From Chloroflexota bacterium (GTDB lineage Bacteria > Chloroflexota > Dormibacteria > CF-121), in contig VBEQ01000130.1 in the NCBI GenBank assembly GCA_005881235.1, positions 1 through 9,407 of the forward strand: DNA of 9,407 nucleotides. Direction: 5' to 3'. Of the stretch, positions 1 to 5,950 are shown piece by piece. The notes below the pieces were generated by a model. The model was not told the origin of the DNA. It saw only the letters and a program-made list of their open reading frames with translations, and did no database searches. How positions within the stretch are numbered: position 1 is the first letter of the stretch; the number at the start of each line of letters is the position of its first letter. Made by a program: the position numbers and the translations under genes.

Positions 1-527
1 TAGGCGGACTTGTCGTCGTGGTTGCGCAGGACGTGGCAGACATCCTGGCAGAGGAAGCACTCGATGCACTTGCGGTACTCATAGACGCGCTCCGTATCCT
101 CGGGCAGCATCGTGTACGGGACCGGCTCACTCGGCTGCGGTGTGAACCCGGGGATCTGCTTGTTGACCTCATAGTTCCAGGAAACGTCCGTAACCAGGTC
201 CTTGATCAAGGGAAACGCCCGCATCGGCCCCACGTGAATGTCTTGATTTACAAACTCATCGACGCGCGTTTTGCACATGAGGCGGGGCCGGCCGTTGATC
301 TCCGCGCTGCAGGAGCCGCATTTGGCGGCCTTGCAGTTCCAGCGACAGGCGAGGTCGTTCGCGAAGTGCGCCTGGACGTAGTGAACGGCGTCGAGCACGA
401 CCATGCCCTCGATCGAAGGGACCTCGAAGCGCTGCTCCTGTCCGCCATCGGTATCGCCGCGGAAGATCCGCAGGACGATCGACCCAGCAGCCTGATCCGC
501 CACGGGCGCGGGAGCTTTGGCGCTCAT
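1..527 (-). CDS. sdhB: Succinate dehydrogenase/fumarate reductase iron-sulfur subunit, partial (C-terminus outside window)
   Basis: This subunit passes electrons from the flavoprotein to the quinone site through three Fe-S clusters, on the cytoplasmic face of the membrane. The first 175 residues are visible. A [2Fe-2S] ferredoxin-like domain has ligands C65, C70, C73 and C85 (with an extra C61), in a segment reading CRWNCKAAKCGSCSAEING. The first half of the helical domain carries the [4Fe-4S] motif C154-x2-C157-x2-C160-x3-C164 within CIECFLCQDVCHVLR. The ligands of the last cluster lie beyond the window edge. The ATG start at 527 overlaps the flavoprotein stop as ATGA, so translation is probably coupled. 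The family assignment is firm. The CxxxC plus KCGSC style resembles Sdh1-type enzymes as I remember them. Fumarate reductase activity cannot be excluded from sequence. Confidence 0.95.
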   Translation of the reverse strand, partial: MSAKAPAPVADQAAGSIVLRIFRGDTDGGQEQRFEVPSIEGMVVLDAVHYVQAHFANDLACRWNCKAAKCGSCSAEINGRPRLMCKTRVDEFVNQDIHVGPMRAFPLIKDLVTDVSWNYEVNKQIPGFTPQPSEPVPYTMLPEDTERVYEYRKCIECFLCQDVCHVLRNHDDKSA

Positions 528-2242
528 GTGCGGACCGGTTGCTTGGGCGGCGGCGACGCCGGCGGCTGCGATGCCGTTTGCGAAGACGTGCCGTCGGCAA
601 ACAGCTTGGCCAGCTCGGGAGGCATCTCCGGCACCGGCCGGGTCTTGAGCTTGACGCGACCGCCCTCACTGTATGCAATAAAGTTCACGCGGCCCAGCGC
701 CGGATCCTTCTCCAGGTAGTCGAGCCTCCAGTGCGCCCCGCGGCTCTCGCGGCGCTCGATGGCGGCCCGCACGATCGCCTCGGCGATTGTCAGCATGAAC
801 CGAAGATCGCGCGCCGTGTGCCAGCCGGGGTTGTACTTGCGCGATCCCGGAACGTGGATGCGGGCCGACCGCTGCCGCAGCTCGAGGACCTTGTCGAGGC
901 AGGCCTTGAGTGACTTCTCTTCACGCGCCAGGCCGGCGCCGTCCTGCATCGCCTCCTGAAGCTCCTGCTGTAGCAAATACGGGTTTTCTTTGCCCTCACC
1001 GACCAGCGGCAAGAGCAAGAGTTGCTGCTCGTCGTCGACCTGGCGCTCATCGATCGTGCCCAGCCCGACGCCGCGCTGATAAGCCGCCGCTGCCTCACCG
1101 GCACGGCGGCCGAAGACGAGCAGATCGGACAGTGAGTTCCCCCCCAGCCGGTTGGCGCCGTGCAGTCCGGCGGCCGCCTCGCCCGCGGCGTAGAGTCCCG
1201 GGAGGCTGGTCGCCCCCGTCTCCGCCTCGACCCGCAGCCCGCCCATCGCGTAGTGGATCGTCGGCGCGACTTCCATCGGCGCTTTGGCGATATCGACATC
1301 TGCCAGCCGGAGAAATTGCTCGTACATCGACGGCAGCTTCTTCTTGATCTTTTCTGCGCCGAGGTGGCGGACATCCAGGTACGCGCCGCCGTGCGCGGTG
1401 CCGCGGCCGGCCTGCACTTCTTTGTAGATCGACCTGGCGACGACGTCCCGCGATGAGAGCTCTTTCTTTTTCGGGTCGTACTCGAGCATGAAGCGCTTGC
1501 CTTCACGATTCGTCAGGTAGCCGCCCTCGCCACGGACGGCCTCCGTGACCAGGATGCCGCGAACGCCGGGCGGCCAGACCATGCCGGTGGGATGGAACTG
1601 CACCATTTCAGGGTCGAGGACCTCGGCCCCGGCCTCGAAGCCCATCCCGACGCCGTCGCCGGTGCCCTCCCAGGAGTTGGACGTGACTTTGTAGATACGG
1701 CCCCAGCCGCCCGTCGCGATGATGACCGCCTTCGATCTAAAAGTCATAAACGCGCCGTCGATCCGGTTGTAGCCGAAGGCGCCAATGACCCGGTCGCCAT
1801 CCTTCAGCAACCTGGTCAGCGTGACCTCCATGTTGCGATCACCGACGTGGCAGAGCCGTCGATACGTGTGGGCGCCGAAGGCCCGCTGCAGAACGCGGCC
1901 ATCGGGGGTCCTGTCGAAGATCGCGCCGTAGGTCTCGAGCTCGTACACGCGCTCCGGCGACTCGCGGGCATGCAGCTCCGCCATCCGCCAGTTGTTGATC
2001 ATCTGACCGCCACGCATCGTGTCCTGGAAGTGCACCTGCCAGTTGTCGTCCGGGTCGACGTTGCCGAGCGCCGCGGCAATGCCGCCCTCGGCCATCACCG
2101 TGTGCGCCTTTCCGAGCAGCGACTTGCAGACCACGGCCACCCGAGCGCCCGCCGCCGCCGCCTCGATCGCCGCCCGCATGCCGGCGCCACCGGCGCCGAT
2201 CACGAGCACGTCCGTCGTCAGCGTCTGGAACGGCTCGCTCAG
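524..2242 (-). CDS. sdhA: Succinate dehydrogenase/fumarate reductase flavoprotein subunit
   Basis: The catalytic subunit oxidises succinate to fumarate using covalently bound FAD. With the start chosen here it is 572 aa. An N-terminal dinucleotide fold has GAGGAG at 16-21. The probable flavin-linking histidine is H47 in KAHTVMAEGG. Substrate and catalytic residues are visible: HPTG at 217-220, R237 in RGEGG, H330 in HYAMGG, and R365 in NRLGGNSLSDLLVFG. I chose a CTG start at 2242 because it overlaps the anchor-subunit stop as CTGA, copying the ATGA junction with sdhB, and has an AGGGTGA Shine-Dalgarno-like sequence just upstream. In-frame GTG codons exist further upstream, but they lie well inside sdhC. 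One oddity: after HVGDR (to residue 136) the protein runs straight into NMEVTLTRLLKDG. Relatives carry a TG(H/L)xxhxTL helix there, so roughly 20 or more residues seem to be missing. Confidence 0.93.
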   Translation of the reverse strand: MSEPFQTLTTDVLVIGAGGAGMRAAIEAAAAGARVAVVCKSLLGKAHTVMAEGGIAAALGNVDPDDNWQVHFQDTMRGGQMINNWRMAELHARESPERVYELETYGAIFDRTPDGRVLQRAFGAHTYRRLCHVGDRNMEVTLTRLLKDGDRVIGAFGYNRIDGAFMTFRSKAVIIATGGWGRIYKVTSNSWEGTGDGVGMGFEAGAEVLDPEMVQFHPTGMVWPPGVRGILVTEAVRGEGGYLTNREGKRFMLEYDPKKKELSSRDVVARSIYKEVQAGRGTAHGGAYLDVRHLGAEKIKKKLPSMYEQFLRLADVDIAKAPMEVAPTIHYAMGGLRVEAETGATSLPGLYAAGEAAAGLHGANRLGGNSLSDLLVFGRRAGEAAAAYQRGVGLGTIDERQVDDEQQLLLLPLVGEGKENPYLLQQELQEAMQDGAGLAREEKSLKACLDKVLELRQRSARIHVPGSRKYNPGWHTARDLRFMLTIAEAIVRAAIERRESRGAHWRLDYLEKDPALGRVNFIAYSEGGRVKLKTRPVPEMPPELAKLFADGTSSQTASQPPASPPPKQPVRT

Positions 2243-3006
2243 AAGATCACCCTGGGTTCGTGAAGGACGCCCGACATCAAGAGTCGGATATAGACGTCCG
2301 TCAGCGCGACCGAGAACATGCTGTACCACGCCCAGGCTCCGTGCTGGGGGTTCGCCCGGTTGAGCAGGATCACGATGCGGTGCCAGAGCCGCCCGGCCCG
2401 CGCCCGCGAGAAACGGTCGATGCGGCCGCCCATGAGATACCGGAATGAGTGGCAGGTCAGGCTGTAGGCGCTCAACAGGATCACGTTGACCAGCATCACG
2501 ATGGAGCCCAGGCCAAGGAAGAGATGCCCCTGGAACACGAAGGCGCGCACGACATCGACCCACAGAAAGAGCAGGACGATCAGGCTCAGCAGCAGGAAGT
2601 AGCGGTGATAGTTATTGAGGACCCAGGGAAATCGCGTCTCGCCGCGGTAGCGGCCGCGCTTCAATTCCTGGATGGCGCAGGCTGGTGGGTCCCAGAAGAA
2701 TGACCGGAAGTACGACTTCCGGTAGTAATAACAGCTGCCTCGGAGGCCCAGCGGAATCACCGCGAGGAAGGGAATGAGGATCCCGATGATTGGCACTTTG
2801 ATCAGACCGAAGCCCAGCCAGGTCGAGAAAAATGGCGAGACGTAGGGCTGGTAGGCGACCACCGTGCCGGAGAAGACGGACCAGCTGGCATAGATGACGA
2901 AGGCGCTGTAGCAAACGACCGTGAGAGCCGGCTCGATCCACCAGGCTCGGCCCGGTGATGCCTCCTTGGCCGACGCCGGCCGTGGAGTGAGTGCCTCAAC
3001 CGCCAC
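2239..3006 (-). CDS. sdhC: Succinate dehydrogenase membrane anchor subunit, Sdh1-like
   Basis: This 255-aa protein anchors the SdhAB dimer and should form the quinone site. By eye there are five hydrophobic segments, at about 26-47, 66-88, 135-157, 163-185 and 224-246. Family-like motifs include YYYRKSYFRSFFWDPPACA (about 93-111), NNYHRY (131-136) and TCHSFRYLMGGRIDRFS (184-200). A single large anchor in the order C-A-B matches the mycobacterial Sdh1 arrangement rather than the SdhC plus SdhD pair of enterobacteria. Whether heme b is bound cannot be settled here; H134 and H186 are candidate ligands. The start is GTG at 3006, with no Shine-Dalgarno but a -10-like TAGACT six nt upstream. Its stop overlaps the sdhA start. 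Confidence 0.88.
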   Translation of the reverse strand: MAVEALTPRPASAKEASPGRAWWIEPALTVVCYSAFVIYASWSVFSGTVVAYQPYVSPFFSTWLGFGLIKVPIIGILIPFLAVIPLGLRGSCYYYRKSYFRSFFWDPPACAIQELKRGRYRGETRFPWVLNNYHRYFLLLSLIVLLFLWVDVVRAFVFQGHLFLGLGSIVMLVNVILLSAYSLTCHSFRYLMGGRIDRFSRARAGRLWHRIVILLNRANPQHGAWAWYSMFSVALTDVYIRLLMSGVLHEPRVIF

Positions 3007-3012
3007 GCGATA

Positions 3013-3018
3013 AGTCTA
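3013..3018 (-). promoter_or_regulatory. Putative leaderless -10 box for the sdhCAB operon
   Basis: On the minus strand TAGACT lies six nt before the GTG start of sdhC, inside the 20-nt gap after yihY. There is no Shine-Dalgarno sequence, so a transcript beginning at or next to the GTG is plausible. No convincing -35 was found. Co-transcription from yihY is also possible given the short gap. Confidence 0.45.
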
Positions 3019-3026
3019 CCGGCCCT

Positions 3027-4073
3027 TCAGTCGGAACTGGCGCTTCGGCGACCGAGCAGGACCCCGACGAGCGAGGCCACAACGGCCATGCCGAGCGCCG
3101 CGCGCGCGGGGATGCCGCGCCGTCCGTCGCGGGCCGCGCCATTGCCCACCTGTCCGTTGCGATCAAGGCGGCGGCCGCCGACGCCGACCCGTTCGCCTTC
3201 GGGCCCCGACTCCGGGGTGGCGACGGCGTGGCTGTCTTTACCCGGTAGCGCGATCGGCACCGGGTAGATCACGCTGTTGACCTCGACGCCGATCATCGTG
3301 ATCAGCCCCAGGAAGAAAAAGAATGTCATCAGCACGAAGAGGAGTCCAAACGTCTTGCCGTACTGGTTGAGGCCCTTGTTCAGCTCGAGATACAGCGGGA
3401 AGAGGAGGGTGATGACCTCGAACAGAATGCCGGCTATCAGAGCGCCGGGGATGATCTTGCGAAACTGTTGTTTGCGGTTGGGGATGACGTAATACATGCT
3501 GCCAAACAGCAGGAAGCCGGCGATCGTGCCAACGATCACCTGTAGGATGAACGCCGCGGCGCCCGAGTAGAGGAAGAGGGGCATGTCAGGGATCTGCTTG
3601 AGGGCCGGAAGAATCGCCGAGGTGGCCACCGCGACGCCGACGAGGATCGTGAACAGAAAAACCATGCCGAAGGCGATGAGCTTCTGTCGCACGAAATCGC
3701 GGGGCTTGGTGTGATAGATCACGGCAAACGCCTGCTCCATGACACCGAACAACGCCGAGCCTCCCAACAGCAGACCGCCCAGGCCTACGATGAACAGCAG
3801 GCCGCTCTGGCTCTTCACGCCACTGACGGCCTTGACCAGCTCGGTCTGCTGCTGAGGGTCGCCCGGGAAGGCGCTGAAAATCGTCTTGTACACCGCGTCG
3901 TTCGCCGCACCGAAGAGCCGAAGGGCAAAGCCGAGCAGTGAGGCGGCAAAGATCACGATGGGAAACATGGCAAGGAGGGCATTCCAGGCGATCAGCGCCG
4001 CCCAGTTCGGCGCCTGGTCCTCGAGGAACTTGCGGATGACGCGTCCCGGCACGCTCTCCATCAGCCGCCCCAT
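3027..4073 (-). CDS. YihY/virulence factor BrkB family inner-membrane protein
   Basis: This 348-aa polytopic membrane protein belongs to the YihY/BrkB family (Pfam Virul_fac_BrkB). The family was once mislabelled ribonuclease BN, and its transport role is unresolved. The family-like N-terminus WAALIAWNALLAMFPIVIF (about 24-42) is followed by hydrophobic segments near 90-112, 132-154, 168-194, 207-229 and 242-269, giving the usual six-helix core. From about 275 to 322 comes a hydrophilic, Gly/Arg-rich linker. It leads to a seventh hydrophobic stretch at about 325-341 and a short RRSASSD tail, which are not part of the core fold. I chose the ATG at 4073 because TAGAAT stands seven nt upstream and the conserved sequence begins just after it. 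A longer reading back to 4217 would run antisense into rpiA. It precedes the sdh operon by 20 nt. Confidence 0.85.
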   Translation of the reverse strand: MGRLMESVPGRVIRKFLEDQAPNWAALIAWNALLAMFPIVIFAASLLGFALRLFGAANDAVYKTIFSAFPGDPQQQTELVKAVSGVKSQSGLLFIVGLGGLLLGGSALFGVMEQAFAVIYHTKPRDFVRQKLIAFGMVFLFTILVGVAVATSAILPALKQIPDMPLFLYSGAAAFILQVIVGTIAGFLLFGSMYYVIPNRKQQFRKIIPGALIAGILFEVITLLFPLYLELNKGLNQYGKTFGLLFVLMTFFFFLGLITMIGVEVNSVIYPVPIALPGKDSHAVATPESGPEGERVGVGGRRLDRNGQVGNGAARDGRRGIPARAALGMAVVASLVGVLLGRRSASSD

Positions 4074-4080
4074 CCCGTCG

Positions 4081-4086
4081 ATTCTA
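4081..4086 (-). promoter_or_regulatory. Putative -10 box of yihY (leaderless type)
   Basis: On the minus strand TAGAAT (5 of 6 matches to TATAAT) lies seven nt before the ATG at 4073, with no Shine-Dalgarno. The spacing fits a leaderless transcript. The -35 is weak. The 37-bp gap to rpiA must hold both divergent promoters; on the rpiA side only a weak TATCAA at 4101-4106 was seen. Confidence 0.5.
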
Positions 4087-4110
4087 GCTGACAGCGGTTC
4101 TATCAAGTAA

Positions 4111-4797
4111 ATGGCAACCGCGCCAGCCGAAGTCGAGGCGCAGAAGCAGGCCGCCGCACAGCGCGCCCTGGAGTTGGTCAAGCCGGGCACCATCGTCGGC
4201 CTCGGGACGGGAAGCACGGCCCGCTACTTCATCGAGGGACTGGCCGCCAGAATTCAAAACGGCCTCCTAGTGCAGGCGGTGGCGACGTCGCTGGAGAGCC
4301 GCGCCATGGCGGAGGCCGGTGGCATCCCGATCACGGAGAGAGGCGACGGCTCACTCGACCTTGCGGTCGACGGGGCGGACGAGATCGACCCGGCCCTCAA
4401 CTGTGTCAAGGGACGCGGCGGGGCACTGCTGCGGGAGAAGATCGTCGCTCACGCCAGCCGCCGATTCGTGCTGATCGCGGATGAGACCAAGCTGGTCGGC
4501 CGACTGGGGCGTGGCCCGGTCCCGATCGAGGTGCTGCCCTTTCTGTGGGAGGCGACCAGCCGCTCGATCGAGTCCCTTGGTGGGAGGCCACAGCTCCGGA
4601 TGGCGCTCGGCGGTCCATTCACGACCGACAACGGCAACCTGGTGCTCGACACCAGCTTTGGAACGGTCGACGCGGCACTCGGCGTGGCGCTCCACGCGAT
4701 CCCGGGTGTCATCGAGCATGGACTGTTCTTCGGCATGGCCCGGGCGGCGATCGTCGGCTCCGGGACGGGCCTACGAGTTCTCGGCGAGCTGCCCTGA
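4111..4797 (+). CDS. rpiA: Ribose-5-phosphate isomerase A
   Basis: RpiA interconverts ribose 5-phosphate and ribulose 5-phosphate in the cytoplasm, in the non-oxidative pentose phosphate pathway. The 228-aa protein is close to the usual family length (E. coli about 219). The phosphate-binding loop is LGTGSTA (31-37). The active-site block DGADEID contains D87 and D90, followed by KGRGGALLREK with K100 and E109, the catalytic base by family analogy. IADETKLVGRLG and PIEVLPF follow as in typical RpiA. The ATG at 4111 has no Shine-Dalgarno, so it may be leaderless. It is divergent from yihY and is followed after 25 nt by a small gene. I saw nothing unusual in it. Confidence 0.96.
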   Translation: MATAPAEVEAQKQAAAQRALELVKPGTIVGLGTGSTARYFIEGLAARIQNGLLVQAVATSLESRAMAEAGGIPITERGDGSLDLAVDGADEIDPALNCVKGRGGALLREKIVAHASRRFVLIADETKLVGRLGRGPVPIEVLPFLWEATSRSIESLGGRPQLRMALGGPFTTDNGNLVLDTSFGTVDAALGVALHAIPGVIEHGLFFGMARAAIVGSGTGLRVLGELP

Positions 4798-4805
4798 GCT
4801 TGCCC

Positions 4806-4811
4806 TATGCT
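4806..4811 (+). promoter_or_regulatory. Possible -10 box of the small gene at 4823
   Basis: TATGCT stands 11 nt before the ATG at 4823, within the short gap after rpiA. No good -35 is present and the gene could simply be read through from rpiA, so this is a weak call. Confidence 0.3.
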
Positions 4812-4822
4812 TAGGCGCTGAG

Positions 4823-5011
4823 ATGGCCTTCGAATACAGGGTGGTCAACACCGTCGAGGAAGCCAGCCAGCTGTCCGAAGACGGGTTCGAGCTGTTCACC
4901 ATCCTCCCGCCCGGCCCTGCCGGCGGCCCCGACCGGATGTACCTGCGCCGTGAGAAGCGCCGCGGACAGACGCCCGGATTTGCCCGAGAGTCCAGATCCG
5001 AATCCGGATAG
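4823..5011 (+). CDS. Small hypothetical protein (62 aa)
   Basis: I do not recognise this protein firmly. It begins MAFEYRVVNTVEEASQLSEDG, then FELFTILPPGPAGGPDRMYLRREK, and ends in a polar, Arg/Ser-rich tail. The pattern of a beta strand (YRVV), a helix with EEA, a GFEL strand and a final MYLRRE strand resembles short DUF4177-like folds, in which a one-domain protein has a G[WF]ELV-type motif. That is only a shape resemblance. There is no signal peptide or membrane segment. It follows rpiA by 25 nt on the same strand and is followed by a hairpin at 5021-5036. A real gene is supported by the coherent amino-acid pattern and by the good fit between the two flanking transcription units. Confidence 0.6.
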   Translation: MAFEYRVVNTVEEASQLSEDGFELFTILPPGPAGGPDRMYLRREKRRGQTPGFARESRSESG

Positions 5012-5020
5012 ACGTCCGGG

Positions 5021-5036
5021 TCGGGTAAAGACCCGA
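5021..5036 (+). terminator. Hairpin after the small gene, possible terminator or operator
   Basis: TCGGGT-AAAG-ACCCGA forms a perfect 6-bp stem with a tetraloop. It is not followed by a U-tract; instead it abuts the -35 box TTGACG. It might end the upstream transcript inefficiently, or be a protein-binding palindrome at the promoter. Confidence 0.35.
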
Positions 5037-5065
5037 TTGACGCGCTTTTGGCGCGAACTTATACT
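5037..5065 (+). promoter_or_regulatory. Strong sigma-70-type promoter, TTGACG-N17-TATACT
   Basis: The -35 TTGACG is at 5037-5042 and the -10 TATACT at 5060-5065, with the ideal 17-nt spacing. Each hexamer differs from consensus at one position. Transcription should start near 5072 and yield a leader of about 110 nt before the GTG at 5182. The spacer contains an inverted repeat, CGCGC-TTTTG-GCGCG (5041-5055), which could bind a repressor or activator. Confidence 0.75.
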
Positions 5066-5090
5066 GGCGTAGTCAGGAATCCGGCAAATG

Positions 5091-5111
5091 GAGGGCGGAA
5101 TTTCCGCCCTC
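5091..5111 (+). other. Leader hairpin upstream of the 136-aa gene
   Basis: GAGGGCGGA-ATT-TCCGCCCTC is a perfect 9-bp inverted repeat lying about 20 nt after the predicted transcription start. It is followed by GCTGTGTTTATT, with too few consecutive T residues for a standard terminator. It could be an RNA stability element, an attenuator or a dimeric DNA-binding site. The rest of the leader (5112-5181) shows GC-rich self-complementary patches but no known riboswitch that I recognise. Confidence 0.5.
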
Positions 5112-5181
5112 GCTGTGTTTATTGGGTTCCAGGAACGGGTAGGAGTGACGGGCCCCCCGCGGGCGTTCACAGGAGTTATCA

Positions 5182-5592
5182 GTGATTCAGGAAATGGCAA
5201 TGTCGACCCGGGCGACGGCCTACGAGTCGGCGGTGCGCGAGATGACGCAGGCAGCCGCCGAGGCTGAGCTGATGCATGCGCCAGTCCGGCTCGCCTACTG
5301 GCGGATTGCCGCGATGGACACCCTGCTCGACCGGCTGGAGGAGCTCCGGCTGGCTGGCGAGCGCGCCCTCCCGGAGGATATCCGGGATCTCGTGGTCGCC
5401 TACGCCGCACGCCACGACGCGGAACTGGCGGATCGGGTCCAGCGGATCGATCCGGATGACCTCAACGCGGTCCACGACGCCGTGTTCGAGGCGCAGGGCC
5501 GCGTGATGCTGGAGCTTGCCGAGCTGCGCCGGGTGCCGAACTGGCAGGACCTCGATTTGACCCTCGCGCCGGGCGACGACGAAGCCGCCTAA
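5182..5592 (+). CDS. Hypothetical helical protein (136 aa)
   Basis: I do not recognise the function. The start is GTG at 5182, preceded by AGGAG at 5171-5175 with six nt spacing, one of the clearest ribosome binding sites in the window. The protein appears almost wholly alpha-helical and is rich in Ala, Leu, Glu and Arg, with no Cys. Blocks include MTQAAAEAELMHAPVRLAYW (about 21-40) and LLDRLEELRLAGERALPEDI (48-67). Then comes an acidic-basic helix, and a C-terminal NWQDLDLTLAPGDDEAA tail. No signal peptide or membrane segment is seen, so it should be cytosolic. It sits behind a strong promoter and just ahead of the DUF971 gene, whose open frame overlaps its 3' end. The good promoter and ribosome binding site make it very likely real. 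Confidence 0.8.
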   Translation: MIQEMAMSTRATAYESAVREMTQAAAEAELMHAPVRLAYWRIAAMDTLLDRLEELRLAGERALPEDIRDLVVAYAARHDAELADRVQRIDPDDLNAVHDAVFEAQGRVMLELAELRRVPNWQDLDLTLAPGDDEAA

Positions 5593-5635
5593 CGCGGACG
5601 TCGCCGACGCCGATCGAGAACGGCCGCTCGACATC

Positions 5636-5947
5636 CTGGCCGACCGCGCCCGCCGGCTGCTGACGATCCAGTGGGCGGACGGCCATCAGTCGGGCTATGA
5701 CTTCGAGCTGCTGCGCTGGAACTGTCCCTGCGCCGAGTGCGCGGGCGAGATGGGCGTCCCCGGCAAGCTAGCCACCACATCGGAGCTCGGCGACGACCAG
5801 ATCGATCTCGACCAGATCGAGCCCGTCGGCCTTTTCGGCGTGCGCCCTTATTGGAAGGACGGCCACAACACGGGGATCTACGGCCTCAGCCTGTTGCGCG
5901 CCATCTGCCCGTGCGAAGAATGCGCGGCGGCGCGAGCCGCGCGCTGA
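5636..5947 (+). CDS. DUF971 (GBBH-like N-terminal domain) protein, start uncertain
   Basis: The protein carries the DUF971 pattern: LTIQWADGH, then a strand leading to LLRWNCPCAECAGEMGVPGK, a variable middle, then VRPYWKDGHNTGIY and LLRAICPCEEC. It has two CPCxxC motifs that may bind zinc or an Fe-S cluster. DUF971 forms the N-terminal part of gamma-butyrobetaine hydroxylase and the C-terminal part of the Fe-S carrier HCF101; free-standing bacterial copies are of unknown function. The frame is open from 5561 to the TGA at 5945-5947. Between 5561 and the conserved domain there is no ATG, GTG or TTG. The first ATG (5750) would delete the first CPCAEC motif. I therefore place a provisional CTG start at 5636. 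A further upstream non-standard start is possible, since conserved-looking residues (RPLDI) precede it. The stop is three nt from the end of the convergent trxA. Confidence 0.75.
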   Translation: MADRARRLLTIQWADGHQSGYDFELLRWNCPCAECAGEMGVPGKLATTSELGDDQIDLDQIEPVGLFGVRPYWKDGHNTGIYGLSLLRAICPCEECAAARAAR

Positions 5948-5950
5948 GGA

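Noticed and set aside
1592..2263. Long plus-strand open frame of about 220 codons opposite sdhA
   Set aside because: It is antisense to a clearly conserved flavoprotein; its product is Arg/Ala/Pro-rich with no motif, as expected for a shadow frame in high-GC DNA.
2243..2563. N-terminal extension of SdhA back to 2563
   Set aside because: The extra part is out of frame within the well-conserved sdhC and looks like random Arg/Pro-rich sequence; the overlap start at 2242 fits operon logic better.
3027..4073. Naming the YihY gene ribonuclease BN
   Set aside because: That label for the YihY/BrkB family was an early misassignment; the true RNase BN is a metallo-beta-lactamase-fold enzyme and no such motifs are present.
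4074..4217. Longer YihY start reaching to 4217
   Set aside because: It would overlap the rpiA start antisense, and the added Cys/Ala/Arg-rich sequence is not family-like; TAGAAT upstream of 4073 supports the shorter form.
5088..5267. A 59-codon upstream open frame inside the leader at 5088
   Set aside because: It has no ribosome binding site, runs through the 9-bp hairpin and overlaps the start of the 136-aa gene; its composition is not protein-like enough to call it a leader peptide.
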